Notes: generated from the sequence alone by a model not told the origin. A stretch of 64,000 nucleotides of DNA from an uncultured Flammeovirgaceae bacterium (GCA_937883755.1 CAKZYA010000049.1:27865-91864), one strand, 5' to 3'. Positions 17,031 through 27,700 are shown, counted from the stretch's first letter. Made by a program: numbers and translations.

Positions 17031-17591
17031 TCACAACTGATAAAACAGCGAAAACGCTAGACTACGGTTACGAAAAAAATCTAGTGAACTAGAGCTAAAA
17101 AGTCCATTAATGATACTGACGGAGAAAGCGGCATTGTCAAAGGGTTGATACATTATGCCTGCTGTATAACAAACATCAAAATTCCGAAACTGATCGTGGA
17201 TGGATGTAAAACCACCCCCACCATCTACTTTTGCCTGAATCAGATAATTAGCCGTAAATCCTCCGGTAAGTGACACTTTTTCTAACAAAGTATACTGGGC
17301 CACTAACGGAAGTTCTAGATAATTCACCCGTAAAATCTGAAAAATGGGATCGCGCTCCCCGTGCCGACTGCCCTTCCCACTGTACACCATGCCACCCCGA
17401 ACGAGCCAACTGCTATCCATCGGAAGAGCAACGTGCGCTCCAATTCGTAAACCTGGCTGGTTATAACCCGCTAATTCATCCCCGTCAATCTGCGAAGCAT
17501 TGATTCCTAACTCGGCATACGCTTGAAAACTTTGAGCGTAAACGATGGGTGAGAAAGAAAGCAGAAAGAGAAATAATCCGGCGTATCGCAT
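17031..17591 (-). CDS. PorT-like outer-membrane beta-barrel protein
   Basis: A 186-residue protein from the ATG giving 'MRYAGLFLFLLSFSPIVYAQ', a clean signal peptide (an earlier in-frame codon adds 16 residues without benefit). The mature part has the small eight-strand barrel pattern: 'AYAELGINASQIDGD', 'GLRIGAHVALPM', 'YLELPLVAQYTL'. This is the outer-membrane beta-barrel (PF13568-like) family found in many copies in Bacteroidota. Function unknown. It is divergent from purK with 40 bases between. Confidence 0.8.
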   Translation of the reverse strand: MRYAGLFLFLLSFSPIVYAQSFQAYAELGINASQIDGDELAGYNQPGLRIGAHVALPMDSSWLVRGGMVYSGKGSRHGERDPIFQILRVNYLELPLVAQYTLLEKVSLTGGFTANYLIQAKVDGGGGFTSIHDQFRNFDVCYTAGIMYQPFDNAAFSVSIINGLFSSSSLDFFRNRSLAFSLFYQL

Positions 17592-17631
17592 AACCGAAAG
17601 AAACCCGTAATTTTGAAGAAATAAAAACACA

Positions 17632-18771
17632 ATGAGCACAATTTATAAAAACCTAACCTTAGGCGTTGTTGGCGGGGGGCAACTAGGTCGTATGCTAATT
17701 CAGGCGGCAATTGATCTGAATATTGATGTACATGTACTCGACCCCGATGCTAACGCTCCTTGTCGGGATATTGCCACCCAATTTACTCAAGGTTCACTTA
17801 CAGATGCCAACACCGTTTACGAATTTGCCCAAAGCTGCGACGTAATTACAATTGAAATTGAGAATGTGAGTACTGAGGCGTTACAAAAGCTGAGGGAAGA
17901 AGGAAAAAAGGTGTACCCCGAACCCAATGTAATCTCGCTCATTCAGGATAAGCGGAAGCAAAAGCAGTTTTACCAGCAACACGGCATTCCAACAGCACCC
18001 TTCGTACTCACCGAACAGCAATCTGACTTAGAAAAACATCAAGATATGCTACCTGCCGTGCAAAAACTAGGGCGAGCTGGTTACGATGGTAGGGGCGTAC
18101 AGAAAATCCAATCTCCCGAAGATATTTCCAAGGGGTTTGACCAGCCGGGTTTATTAGAAAGATTAATAGATTTTGAGAAAGAGTTAGCGGTAATTGTAGC
18201 GCGTAACCCATCGGGCGAAGTCAAAGCGTTTCCAGTGACCGAGATGGTGTTTCACCCCGAGCACAATCTGGTAGAATATCTCTTCGCTCCCGCCAACATT
18301 AGCACTGAGATTGCTCAGAAAGCTACTGATTTGGCGAAGAAGGTTATTGAAGAACTAAGTATGACCGGACTACTGGCAGTAGAAATGTTCCTGACTCGAG
18401 ATGGGGAAATTCTGGTGAATGAAGTGGCACCTCGCCCTCACAACAGTGGCCACCATACTATTGAAGGTAATGCTACTTCTCAGTACGCGCAACACCTTCG
18501 GGCTATTCTGGATTTACCGCTGGGGTCAACCGATACGCTCATTCCCACTGCTATGGTGAATTTGTTGGGCGAAGATGGCTACACCGGAGAAGCCCAGTAC
18601 CAAGGTTTGGACAAAGTGTTGGCGGTAGAAGGTATCAATGTGCATCTGTACGGAAAAAAACTGACTAAACCCTTCCGAAAGATGGGACACGTAACCATTT
18701 TAGATCAGAATCTAGACCAATTGAAAGAGAAAGCACAATTTGTTAAAGAACATTTAAAAGTAATCGCATGA
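17632..18771 (+). CDS. purK: N5-carboxyaminoimidazole ribonucleotide synthase
   Basis: A 379-residue ATP-grasp enzyme that carboxylates AIR with ATP and bicarbonate in purine synthesis. N-terminal '[17 protein letters not shown]' and the ATP-grasp core '[15 protein letters not shown]', '[16 protein letters not shown]' are diagnostic. Its last 4 bases overlap the start of purE (ATGA), so the two are translationally coupled. Confidence 0.96.
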   Translation: MSTIYKNLTLGVVGGGQLGRMLIQAAIDLNIDVHVLDPDANAPCRDIATQFTQGSLTDANTVYEFAQSCDVITIEIENVSTEALQKLREEGKKVYPEPNVISLIQDKRKQKQFYQQHGIPTAPFVLTEQQSDLEKHQDMLPAVQKLGRAGYDGRGVQKIQSPEDISKGFDQPGLLERLIDFEKELAVIVARNPSGEVKAFPVTEMVFHPEHNLVEYLFAPANISTEIAQKATDLAKKVIEELSMTGLLAVEMFLTRDGEILVNEVAPRPHNSGHHTIEGNATSQYAQHLRAILDLPLGSTDTLIPTAMVNLLGEDGYTGEAQYQGLDKVLAVEGINVHLYGKKLTKPFRKMGHVTILDQNLDQLKEKAQFVKEHLKVIA

Positions 18772-19295
18772 GCAAACCCCAAATCGGCATCATCATGGGC
18801 AGTAAATCTGATCTACCTGTGATGCAGGAAGCCATCAAGTTTCTAGAAGACCAAGAAATTCCCCACGAAGTAAGTATCGTTTCAGCTCACCGTACGCCCC
18901 ACCGGATGGTAAAGTATGCGGAAGGCGCCCGCAAGCGAGGTATCAAAGTGATTGTGGCTGGAGCCGGCGGAGCGGCTCATCTACCTGGAATGGTGGCTTC
19001 GCTAACCACTCTTCCCGTGATTGGAGTACCTATAAAATCCAGTAATTCTATCGATGGCTGGGACTCGGTGCTTTCCATTTTGCAGATGCCGGGCGGAGTG
19101 CCCGTCGCTACCGTGGCACTTAACGGAGCCAAAAATGCGGGGATTCTGGCGGCGCAAATTCTAGGAGCTACAGATAAAGCAATTGCTAAAAAGCTAGACG
19201 TCTATAAAAAAGAGATGAAGGAGAAAGTGGAAGAATCAGCTGAGCAGGTGGAACGCTACGGTTACCGAGGGAACAAAATCGGCTTTGGTACGTAA
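18768..19295 (+). CDS. purE: N5-carboxyaminoimidazole ribonucleotide mutase
   Basis: A 175-residue class-I PurE that converts N5-CAIR to CAIR. Signature residues are '[10 protein letters not shown]' with the catalytic serine/aspartate, 'SAHRTPHRM' with the active-site histidine, and '[12 protein letters not shown]'. Directly downstream of and overlapping purK. Confidence 0.97.
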   Translation: MSKPQIGIIMGSKSDLPVMQEAIKFLEDQEIPHEVSIVSAHRTPHRMVKYAEGARKRGIKVIVAGAGGAAHLPGMVASLTTLPVIGVPIKSSNSIDGWDSVLSILQMPGGVPVATVALNGAKNAGILAAQILGATDKAIAKKLDVYKKEMKEKVEESAEQVERYGYRGNKIGFGT

Positions 19296-19469
19296 TTTTT
19301 CCATAGAGCAGTCGTTCATCATCTATACCTAATCTACGATTGAATACCGCTATTCCATCACACTTTCCTGGGAAGAAGATTAAGTTAAGCAGATTCCTAC
19401 AATTGCTGCGCGGAGTTGGTCTGTGCCAGAATGTAATTTACAGGGCTATCCGAAATACCATTTGGAAAA

Positions 19470-19633
19470 TCCCCCTAGCCCGTTCCGCGGCGGCCTCCTT
19501 TGGAAAAGGGGGAGAGTCCTCGATGCTTCTTTCCTCTTTTCCGGGTAAATTTTCTCGCTCAGACAAAAGTAGTTCTGAAATAACAGCTTTGCTTTTGGGG
19601 TTTCCCCCTTTGGAAAAGGGGGCTAGGGGGATT
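19470..19633. repeat. Paired palindromic repeat element, copy 2
   Basis: A reverse arm (19470-19517) carrying a GC-rich insert (CCGTTCCGCGGCGGC) and a forward arm (19600-19633) share the core found at 6843-6975: CCCCCTTTGGAAAAGGGGGC followed by TAGGGGGAT. About 80 bases lie between the arms. Both arms are open in the frame of the lipoprotein gene that begins here, and translate to 'PPLEKGARGIY'-type peptides. Confidence 0.85.
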
Positions 19634-20983
19634 TATAAAAGTTTTCAAGACAATATTAAGTCCCATTTGGTCTACTGGCTCACATTGATATTAGCAGTTG
19701 GTGTCACCTCCTGCTCCTACGACCGCGAACGACAGGGCGCATCCCAGTCTCAAAAGCAAGAATCAGCTCCAGCTCAAAACGCTGCCGTAGAAGAGACACC
19801 CAAAAGTACGTACGCTGCTTCGGTATACTTAGAAAATTCAGGGAGTATGGACGGTTACGTACGGGGGAATACCCAGTTTGAGGATGCCATCTACCGCATG
19901 CTGGTAGACGTGGGCTACTGGGCCGACACATTGCAACTCTACTACATCAACTCCCGACCTATTCCTTATCAGCAGGATATTTCCCAGTTTATCAGTGATC
20001 TGGAACCTCAGGAATTTCAGCGGCGAGGAGGCAACCGTGGTAATAGCAACCTGAATGAAATTTTGCAAAAAGTAGCCGCTCAAGCCAGCCAGGGTGAAGT
20101 GAGTGCGCTGGTATCGGACTTTATTTTCTCGGTAAAAGGTGGGGATACCGAAGATTTGCTCAATAATCAAAAAATTAGCCTTTATAATACCTTTCGGCAA
20201 CAACTGGGGCAATCGCCATTCAGTACCTTAGTTATCAAATTGCAGTCTGAATTTAGCGGGAGTTACTACGATAAAAATGATCGACCGATTTCACTCAGTA
20301 ATACTATTCGCCCCTACTATATCTGGATGATGGGGCCGGAAGAGGCTATCCGGTCTTTACAGCAGAAGGTGCGTTTTTCGGCATTAGATGGTTATCAAAC
20401 TAGTTACTTTTTATCGGCTGATCAGGAAGGGGGGGCGCCGTTTTATACCGTCCTCAGTAATACGATGACTACTGCCTCATTCCGCACTGATCGTGATTAT
20501 TCCTCAGCCGACTACGTAAGAGGTATTGAGAAAGTAGAAATGGGACGAAGAGGTGATAGTAAAAAATTAAGCTTTGCCGTAGCCATAGACTTAGCCTCCA
20601 TTCCAGCTGAAGAAAATTACGTAATAAGCCTTAGTAATTATCGGGTAGAGGGCTATCAGTTGGATTCTATTGTCAGTATTAGTGAAGTAGCCCGGACTCA
20701 CCCTCGCGATCAGTCTCTAATAGAAGGGAAAGCCAGTCATGTATTGGTCGTGAGCACGGAGCAAACCAATTATCCCGACTTGAAAATCTCTTTAGTAAAG
20801 CAGACACCCGCTTGGGTTCTGAATACTAGTTCTACGGATGACACCGGTATTCAGCGAAGTAAAACCCAGCAAACCCAAACTTTCGGATTACAGTACTTGG
20901 TAGAAGGGGTGGAAGAGGCGTACGAACAGGTATTTAATAATCAGGAGGTTTACTTTACGGCGGAGGTTTCGGTGAAAAAGTAG
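19523..20983 (+). CDS. vWA-like lipoprotein
   Basis: A lipoprotein whose lipobox 'LAVGVTSC' has its Cys at 19712-19714. The start is uncertain: the only in-frame ATG near is 19523, giving 486 residues but a 63-residue leader that includes repeat-element DNA; a TTG at 19667 or a mutated start at 19655 (ATT AAG) may be the original. The mature protein begins with a von Willebrand A-like core: MIDAS-type 'YLENSGSMDGYV' (E in place of the usual D), a second-loop 'NRGNSNLNEIL', and 'ALVSDFIFS' as third loop. The remaining 300 residues are beta-rich and unfamiliar. It precedes the tubulin-like/actin-like operon by 1.75 kb and is probably a surface-facing or periplasmic component of the same system (inference). 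Confidence 0.65.
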   Translation: MLLSSFPGKFSRSDKSSSEITALLLGFPPLEKGARGIYKSFQDNIKSHLVYWLTLILAVGVTSCSYDRERQGASQSQKQESAPAQNAAVEETPKSTYAASVYLENSGSMDGYVRGNTQFEDAIYRMLVDVGYWADTLQLYYINSRPIPYQQDISQFISDLEPQEFQRRGGNRGNSNLNEILQKVAAQASQGEVSALVSDFIFSVKGGDTEDLLNNQKISLYNTFRQQLGQSPFSTLVIKLQSEFSGSYYDKNDRPISLSNTIRPYYIWMMGPEEAIRSLQQKVRFSALDGYQTSYFLSADQEGGAPFYTVLSNTMTTASFRTDRDYSSADYVRGIEKVEMGRRGDSKKLSFAVAIDLASIPAEENYVISLSNYRVEGYQLDSIVSISEVARTHPRDQSLIEGKASHVLVVSTEQTNYPDLKISLVKQTPAWVLNTSSTDDTGIQRSKTQQTQTFGLQYLVEGVEEAYEQVFNNQEVYFTAEVSVKK

Positions 20984-20984
20984 T

Positions 20985-21050
20985 GTGTTAGGGTGTTTAT
21001 GTGTTCGTGTATTCAAGTGTGTAAACTACGTGAACACCTGGATACATATC
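20985..21050. repeat. Intergenic GTGTTC-rich repeat (octamer family)
   Basis: A degenerate run of GTGTT(A/T), GTGTTCGTGTATTCAAGTGTG and GTGAACACCTGG segments fills most of the gap after the vWA-like lipoprotein gene. Related runs occur near 17006, 32803, 56910, 62150, 63004 and 63953. Confidence 0.55.
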
Positions 21051-21070
21051 TATATTTAAAGCACAGGTAT

Positions 21071-22207
21071 ATGAATATTGACATTATTGGAGCAGGTATC
21101 GGTGGATTGACTACGGCCATCGCGCTTCAAAAAAAGGGAATTAGGGCGAAAATATTGGAGCAAGCCAACGAGATTAAACCAGTTGGTGCAGGCATTATTC
21201 TGGCTAATAATGCCATGCAAGTTTATGATCACTTAGGGTTAAGAAAGGAGATCGAGGATGGCGGGAATCTAGTATCGTCTATGAATATTACTGATGCCAG
21301 CTTAAGCCGCATTTCCAGTATTGATTTGACCTACTTTGAGAAGAAACACGGGGTTAAGAACGTAGCCATTCATCGGGGCGAATTACAGAAGATCTTAGTT
21401 CAGCAACTGGATAAAAGTAAGGTAGAACTAGGCAACGAACTTATCAAAGTAGAAAAGTTAGATTCGGCGTATCAACTAAAGTTTAGCGATGGAAGCTCAA
21501 CTACTTCCGCAGTACTGCTAGGAGCGGATGGATTGAACTCAAAAGTAAGAGAGTATTTATTTTCAGAAACTAAGATTCGTAGCGCCTATCAAATGTGTTG
21601 GCGAGGGGTAACTAATTTTACCCTACCGAAAAACTATCGCAACGAGCTGAATGAGGCTTGGGGAAAAGGCGATAGGATTGGGTTCGTGCAAATATCTTCT
21701 GAAAAAGTGTATTGGTATGCGCTGAAAACGTTCCGCCAAGATCAATACTCAGTTGATGATTTGGCAATGCTTTTCCAGAATTATCACCCCATCGTAAAAG
21801 AAATCATTCGGAGCACACCTGTCGGAGCTATCCATACGGCCACTATTTCTGATCTAGAGCCAATCAAGCATTGGCACCAAGATAATGTTTGTCTTATTGG
21901 TGATGCCGCTCACGCTACCACTCCCAATATGGGTCAGGGGGCTTGCCAAGCAATAGAAGATGCTTTTGTATTATCAGAATGCCTGGCTAAATATGGGTTG
22001 GATCACCCAGCCCAGGCTTTTTCGGAATATCAGCGATTAAGAATGCCCAAAGCCCACCAAGTAGTAAATACGAGTTGGACGTTAGGCAAAGTAGCTCATT
22101 GGAAAAGCTCGCTAGCTATACAGCTCAGAAATCAGCTAATGAGAATGGTCCCTCCGAGTATCAACCGGAAGCAATCAGAAAAAATATTTCAACTAGCCTC
22201 CGTATAA
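21071..22207 (+). CDS. FAD-dependent monooxygenase (PHBH/UbiH-type)
   Basis: A 378-residue flavoprotein. The start is at 'MNIDIIGAGIGGLTTAIA', immediately giving the FAD-binding GxGxxG; 26 upstream open codons read through an intergenic repeat. Second FAD motif 'LIGDAAHATTPNMGQGA' is typical of class-A monooxygenases, and 'LLGADGLNSKVRE' is the DG motif. Substrate unknown. The following membrane-protein gene starts one base after its stop, so they are co-transcribed. It lies between the vWA-like lipoprotein and the tubulin-like operon without an evident link to either. Confidence 0.88.
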   Translation: MNIDIIGAGIGGLTTAIALQKKGIRAKILEQANEIKPVGAGIILANNAMQVYDHLGLRKEIEDGGNLVSSMNITDASLSRISSIDLTYFEKKHGVKNVAIHRGELQKILVQQLDKSKVELGNELIKVEKLDSAYQLKFSDGSSTTSAVLLGADGLNSKVREYLFSETKIRSAYQMCWRGVTNFTLPKNYRNELNEAWGKGDRIGFVQISSEKVYWYALKTFRQDQYSVDDLAMLFQNYHPIVKEIIRSTPVGAIHTATISDLEPIKHWHQDNVCLIGDAAHATTPNMGQGACQAIEDAFVLSECLAKYGLDHPAQAFSEYQRLRMPKAHQVVNTSWTLGKVAHWKSSLAIQLRNQLMRMVPPSINRKQSEKIFQLASV

Positions 22208-22208
22208 T

Positions 22209-22634
22209 ATGAACGTACTGTCGGTAATCTTGTGTCTCATTTTCTTGGCTCTTGCCTTCTTGCATTTTAGCTGGGCGTTAGGTAACCAATGGGGTCTCAG
22301 TAGTACATTACCTACCAATGAGCAGGGAGAAAAAGTATTAAATCCTGGGGCGGTTGATTGTATTGTTGTAGGGCTGGGGCTAACAGTCTTTGCATTATTC
22401 TACTTACTCCGAATGGAGATGATCGAGGTGGGTATTCCCGAATGGATACTTAAATACGGTGGTTGGCTTATTCCATCAATTTTCATCTTACGAGCTATCG
22501 GTGATTTTAAGTACGTTGGCCTATTCAAAAAAATTAGGCAAACTGAATTCGGAAAGCGGGATACTCAGTTCTACTCTCCCTTATGTCTGATGATTGGAAC
22601 GGTGGGAATTATTATTCAACTGATAGAGATCTAG
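22209..22634 (+). CDS. DUF3995-family membrane protein
   Basis: A 141-residue protein with four hydrophobic segments. It begins with 'LIFLALAFLHFSWALG' and has the family's conserved 'GNQWGLSSTLPTNEQG' after the first helix. The role of DUF3995 proteins is unknown. Co-transcribed with the monooxygenase gene (one base apart). Confidence 0.78.
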   Translation: MNVLSVILCLIFLALAFLHFSWALGNQWGLSSTLPTNEQGEKVLNPGAVDCIVVGLGLTVFALFYLLRMEMIEVGIPEWILKYGGWLIPSIFILRAIGDFKYVGLFKKIRQTEFGKRDTQFYSPLCLMIGTVGIIIQLIEI

Positions 22635-22735
22635 TAGTGTGCCGTCTATTTGTTTTTTATATCTCTAATAATTTAAATCTTGAGTAGCGTATGTAAAGTC
22701 TAATACCTAAATTCTAAAAAATAATAAACAGGTGT

Positions 22736-23143
22736 ATGAACGATTTTTTTGCTCCTCTTTACGAAGGCTGGGGAGCCTTTTATCTGGACAGTTTTTCGGA
22801 CGATCTGTACAACGAGCGGCTGTACATTCCTATTGGGTGGACATTACTATTGACTACGCTCGGGCTAGTTGCGATGTACTACTACGTCGTCAATCACCCC
22901 CGATTCAACCGATGGTTTCACTGGCTGGTCTATGTGTTAATAATCGGTATAATTAACTTTACGGTAGCCTACTTCATCAGCTACAACGAAATCAGCGTAC
23001 TTTACGAGGAAGATCCCTACAGCTCGGAATACTATACCTTCAGTTTGGTGAATTTCCTCTGGGCATTGGCATTTTGCTTGCTATTTTCATTTGGTCTTCG
23101 TTGGTGGAGTACCAATAGCTCGACAACTCCTGTTCCTCAGTAA
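22736..23143 (+). CDS. Small multi-pass membrane protein upstream of the tubulin-like gene
   Basis: A 135-residue protein of no recognised family. It has an N-terminal amphipathic part ('APLYEGWGAFYLDSFSDDLY'), then hydrophobic segments at about 32-50 ('IGWTLLLTTLGLVAMYYYV'), 63-82 ('WLVYVLIIGIINFTVAYFI') and 105-122 ('FLWALAFCLLFSFGL'). It lies 90 bases ahead of the tubulin-like gene on the same strand and probably serves as membrane partner of that system (inference). Start choice ATG 22736 gives the whole conserved-looking N-terminus. Confidence 0.7.
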   Translation: MNDFFAPLYEGWGAFYLDSFSDDLYNERLYIPIGWTLLLTTLGLVAMYYYVVNHPRFNRWFHWLVYVLIIGIINFTVAYFISYNEISVLYEEDPYSSEYYTFSLVNFLWALAFCLLFSFGLRWWSTNSSTTPVPQ

Positions 23144-23145
23144 AC

Positions 23146-23222
23146 AATATCAATTGACAGGTAACAATGGATAATTGATAATGATCCAGTCTAAACTATC
23201 CACTTTCCATTGTCCATTATAA
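23146..23222. repeat. Imperfect inverted repeat of AATGGATAAT type
   Basis: GTAACAATGGATAATTGATA near 23160 is mirrored imperfectly by CCACTTTCCATTGTCCATTA near 23200, filling the gap ahead of the tubulin-like gene. Such tracts are low-complexity intergenic repeats; they could also affect expression of the operon by forming a leader hairpin. Confidence 0.45.
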
Positions 23223-23233
23223 ACTAACATTCT

Positions 23234-24703
23234 ATGGCAAGGCTTTTTATTTTTGGTATCGGGGGTACTGGCGTTCGCGTCATCAAATCGCTAACCATGC
23301 TGCTGGCTTCGGGGGTGAAGATGAACACTACCGAAGTCATCCCAATCATTGTCGACCCTCATCAGAGTAATCAGGATTTGAAGCGTACACTGAACCTATT
23401 GGAAGATTATCAGGCAGTGCGCGACAAGCGTGATCCGGGCCGCGAAGGGTTTTTCCAAACCAATATCAGTACGCTACAGCGGCTCACCGGAAGTCAGAAT
23501 ATTGGTAGCACGTTCTCCTTTAAGTTGAAAAATGTACAAAATGAGCAGTTTAAGGATTATATTAACTTCGGTAGTCTAGATGAGAAAAATAAGTCGTTGG
23601 TGAGCTTATTATTTTCAGAGAAAAATCTGGCGACTGAAATGGACATTGGTTTCGTGGGGAATCCCAATATTGGCAGTGTAGTGCTCAATCAGTTTAAAGA
23701 CTCCGGCGAGTTTGTCAATTTTGCATCCAACTTTTCGCAGAACGACCGGATTTTCATCATTAGCTCCATCTTCGGTGGTACTGGGGCGGCAGGCTTTCCT
23801 ACCATCCTGAAAAATATTCGTAATGCCCAACCTCCCTTGCCGAATCATGAGTGGATTCGTAACGCTAAGATGGGGGCGGTCACGCTACTGCCTTACTTCG
23901 GGGTAGCTCCCGATCCGGCCAGTAAAATTGATAAAGCGACGTTTATTTCTAAGTCCAAAGCTGCTCTAGCCTACTACGAGACTAATGTAAGCGGTAATAA
24001 CTCAGTGAACGCGCTGTATTATCTGGGAGATGACCGTACCAAAGACTATCCGAACGACCCGGGCGAGCATGGCCAACGTAACGATGCCCACTTTATGGAA
24101 GTGGCGGCAGCTCTTTCGGTGGTTGACTTTATGAATATGCCGGATACGGCTTTAGGATCAGAAAACGGACGAGCCGTACAACCAATTTACAAGGAATTCG
24201 GCATCAAGCGCGATGAAGAATTGGTTAGCTTCACTCAACTGGGTGACGAAACCCAAGCTCAGATCAAAACACCGCTTACGCAGTACTGGTACTTTTATTT
24301 GTACCTACGCGATAAGCTGAGCCAAACCTTGGGCAAACAACCCTGGACTAATCGCAAGAAACCACCCATTAATAAGGCCTTTACGTACGGCTCGTTTTAC
24401 CAGAACCACCTTAGTCCGTTTAATGAGCAGTTCGGCACTTGGTTGAAGGAGTTACGTCAGAACAAACGAGCATTTGCCCCCTTTTCGCTAAGTGAAAAAA
24501 CTTCGTCGGGGTTATTTGACACGGTGCGAGGTATAGAACCTCAGCGCCACTGGAGTCCGTTTGCCCGGGACAATTATGTATTGTACGATGAGGAACTAAA
24601 CCGAGCCGAACGAAACGTAGGTAGCCTTCCCGTAGAACAGAAGTTTATGCGTATCTTCTACCAAGCTACCCACTCTTTAGTAAACCGTAAGTTTGATTTT
24701 TAA
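23234..24703 (+). CDS. Tubulin/FtsZ-superfamily GTPase-like protein (Tubulin_2 type)
   Basis: A 489-residue protein. It opens with the nucleotide-binding loop 'LFIFGIGGTGVRVIKSL' and carries the tubulin signature-like 'IFGGTGAAGFPTI' with glycines at about 181-187 (compare GGGTG[S/T]G of FtsZ). This fits the tubulin-like families described outside the division FtsZ, which have been associated with vWA proteins and proposed membrane remodelling. Length exceeds FtsZ by about 100 residues, with extra helical C-terminal part. It is followed after 11 bases by the actin-like gene, starting a tight operon. Polymerisation and GTP use are inferred from motifs only. Confidence 0.8.
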   Translation: MARLFIFGIGGTGVRVIKSLTMLLASGVKMNTTEVIPIIVDPHQSNQDLKRTLNLLEDYQAVRDKRDPGREGFFQTNISTLQRLTGSQNIGSTFSFKLKNVQNEQFKDYINFGSLDEKNKSLVSLLFSEKNLATEMDIGFVGNPNIGSVVLNQFKDSGEFVNFASNFSQNDRIFIISSIFGGTGAAGFPTILKNIRNAQPPLPNHEWIRNAKMGAVTLLPYFGVAPDPASKIDKATFISKSKAALAYYETNVSGNNSVNALYYLGDDRTKDYPNDPGEHGQRNDAHFMEVAAALSVVDFMNMPDTALGSENGRAVQPIYKEFGIKRDEELVSFTQLGDETQAQIKTPLTQYWYFYLYLRDKLSQTLGKQPWTNRKKPPINKAFTYGSFYQNHLSPFNEQFGTWLKELRQNKRAFAPFSLSEKTSSGLFDTVRGIEPQRHWSPFARDNYVLYDEELNRAERNVGSLPVEQKFMRIFYQATHSLVNRKFDF

Positions 24704-24714
24704 CTAAAGTAAGC

Positions 24715-27700
24715 ATGCCCAAAGTATTAACCTATCATAACCTAACCAACGGCGAGCACTGGTTTAAAGCGGATGCTTACGGTCGGCGCCAGATTGATGC
24801 CATTAGCGATCCCGAAGGCGGAAATACGGAGCAACCGCCTACTTCTATTCCTAGTCCATTTGCCCAGATTGACCTGGTACGGACGGCTTTCCGAAACATT
24901 GTAAAGGATGAGGAGCTGCGCGGAACGACGCTGGATCGCAAGCTAGTATCTGACTGTCTAGATGTGGCTGAACTGCTGTTTAATGCCGATTATATCAAGG
25001 GGAAATTACAGATTGTGGCCTGGGACCCGGATACGGATTTAAAAAATCTGTTACAATCCAGTAATGAGGCGCACCGCCGATTGGGTGAAGTACTAGAGTT
25101 GTACCTAAAGCAGGATGCGGATACATACAACTTTGATGAGATTAAGCGACTGTATATCTTTTACTATGATTATAAGGTAGTGGGAGGCACCTCTCCGGCA
25201 TCTTTATTTTTTGCCTCGTCCAACGACCTAAGTTTTGTAGACGTCCCTCTTGACAAAAATAAACTGTTTAGCGGTTCGTACCCTCCTCTCTACGAGCGGG
25301 GTGAAGCCTTTCAGCTTTATCTCTACGGACTACTAGAGTTTTTCCGATCCAGTTCGGGCGGTAATTTTCGCGATTGTTTTCCCGAGGTAGCTGAGTATCT
25401 GGCGAAAAACTTAAAAGTCTTAGATAGGAAAAACCCTGAATTATACCAACGGATTAATGAATTCAAGAATAAAAGCTCTTTTGAAGAACAGTTCGCCGAA
25501 CTCGATACCGGAAGTGCGGGTGATACCGTAGAACTTTTGAGCTACCCACTTCGCAAGAAAAAGGTTGAGCAAGGTTCAGTAGCTGAACAGAGTGATTTTG
25601 TCATTCAATCCAGTAAATACCAAGAAGCTGTCAAGCCGTTGGTACTGCAAAACCAGTTCAATAAACCCTACACTTACGTTAGTGAGCCTTGGAATAACGA
25701 TCAGGAAGTGCCCTATCATGTGGCCGAACCACTAGCGCAGCGTACTTTGCCAGGGCAAGTTATCCAGTATCCGTACCTAACGGTTAGCGACTTTTTGGAA
25801 CCCTACCTAATTAAGCTGGTCTACCCGATCAACCGGAGGAAGTACTTTGATGGGCATTGGGTCGGACAGGAGCAAGATGCTGGCTACGTGCTGCCCATCA
25901 AACCCTTTTACCTTCAGTTCTTCAATTTAGCTGAATTACAGGGAACGGTAGTCGGGGGAAAGAATACCATTGATATGGAGCCACTGGCAGCGGGAGGCGT
26001 GCGAGTAACCCTGCGCATTCCGGTGAAACAGGGCTTTGTGACTTTTGAGCGAATTTATACTCCAGGAGTGACCGAAGGCGAAGTGCCACCGCCCGACGAA
26101 GGCCGAAATAAAGGCGTGATTGTCGAGCATCAGTTTGGCGTAACGCTGTATCCGTTCATCAAAACGGGGAATAAAGTAGAAAATACGCACTACCGGGTGC
26201 AGCTTATCGATCGGGATGTAAGTCCGCACACTCGCCACCACCAGTACGATTTACAGTTTTTCGGCGAAAGTAGCACTCAGCCTATTGACCATCAGGCGGA
26301 AAAGCAGCGCAGCGATAAGTGCGCCGACGACCGCGCTAGCACTCAGTACTACGTGTTGCAGCAAGAATTTGACTACATGCAGTTGAAAACGGGTACTGCG
26401 CAAGGAATCGTTATTCCTAAATTTCCGGCCTACAGCGGTGGTAATGATACTTATACTTTTGCGATTGACTTCGGAACTACCAATACCCATATTGAGTACA
26501 AAGTGGGTAACGGAAACCCTCGTCCATTCGATATTACTGAAGAAGACGTACAGATTGCTACTCTGCACGATCCGGCCTTTGCCCAGGCGAATCCTGATTT
26601 CGGAGGAAGCGGGGCTACGCTCATTCGCGATCTGATTCCGCAGGAGTTTTTGCCCCGCTATATTGGACAGCAGTTTGAGTTCCGCTTTCCGCAGCGTACC
26701 GTCATTGGCGAAAACCACAACCTGAATTTGGATACGTCTACCTACGTGCTGTCGGATTTTAATATTCCGTTTGTTTACGAGAAGTATCCTGTTCAGAATA
26801 ATACCCGGGTGACTACGGACCTGAAGTGGTCGAACTACACTCGTAATCAGGAAGATAAGCGTCGGGTAGAAGCCTTCTTTGAAAACCTGCTCTTCCTCAT
26901 TCGCTCTAAGGTACTGATGAATAACGGCGATCTGAAAAAGACCAAACTGATTTGGTTTTATCCGTCCAGTATGCTACCCAACCGTCGTAATAGTCTGGAA
27001 GCCACTTGGCGGGATTTATATCATCGCTATATCACTGCCGAGCGCGATCCGCAGAAATTATCCGAAAGTATTGCACCCTTCTACTTTTATAAAGAGCGAT
27101 TGGGCAAGAGTGCAGCGGATAAGCCTTCAGTGGGTATCGATATTGGCGGAGGTACTACCGACATTGTAATCTTCCAGAATAATCAGCCGACGGTGCTTAC
27201 CTCGTTTCGGTTTGCGGCCAACGCTATTTTTGGTGATAGTTTTCACGGTTCGGCGGCTATCAATGGTTTTATTCGTCGCTATGCGGATGAAATTGGTCGG
27301 TTGCTACAGGAAAATCGACAGAATGAGTTATTGCGGGTTTACAACGCTATTCTAGAAGAGCAACGATCACAGGATATTGTTGCTTTCTTTTTCTCACTGG
27401 AAGAGAATAAGCATATCAAAGAACAGCAAATCCCAATTTCCTTCCACGCTATGCTGAAGGAAGATGAAGATTTCAAAATCGTCTTCATTGTCTTCTACAC
27501 GGCGCTTATCTATCACTTAGCCAAACTGATGCGGGCGAAAGGACTGGAAATGCCTCGCCATATTCTGTTCAGTGGCCGGGGTTCTAAGGTGGTAAACATT
27601 ATTGATCCCAGTCCTCGGCTCAGTAGTTTGAACACTCTGACCCAATTAGTGTTCAAGCACATCTACCAAGATGAAGCCGACGCTATCGAATTGGAGCAGT

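Noticed and set aside
26251..26718. A 155-codon open frame on the minus strand opposite the actin-like gene
   Set aside because: It lies wholly inside a well-supported gene with actin motifs, has no recognisable domain and is explained by codon bias of the sense strand.
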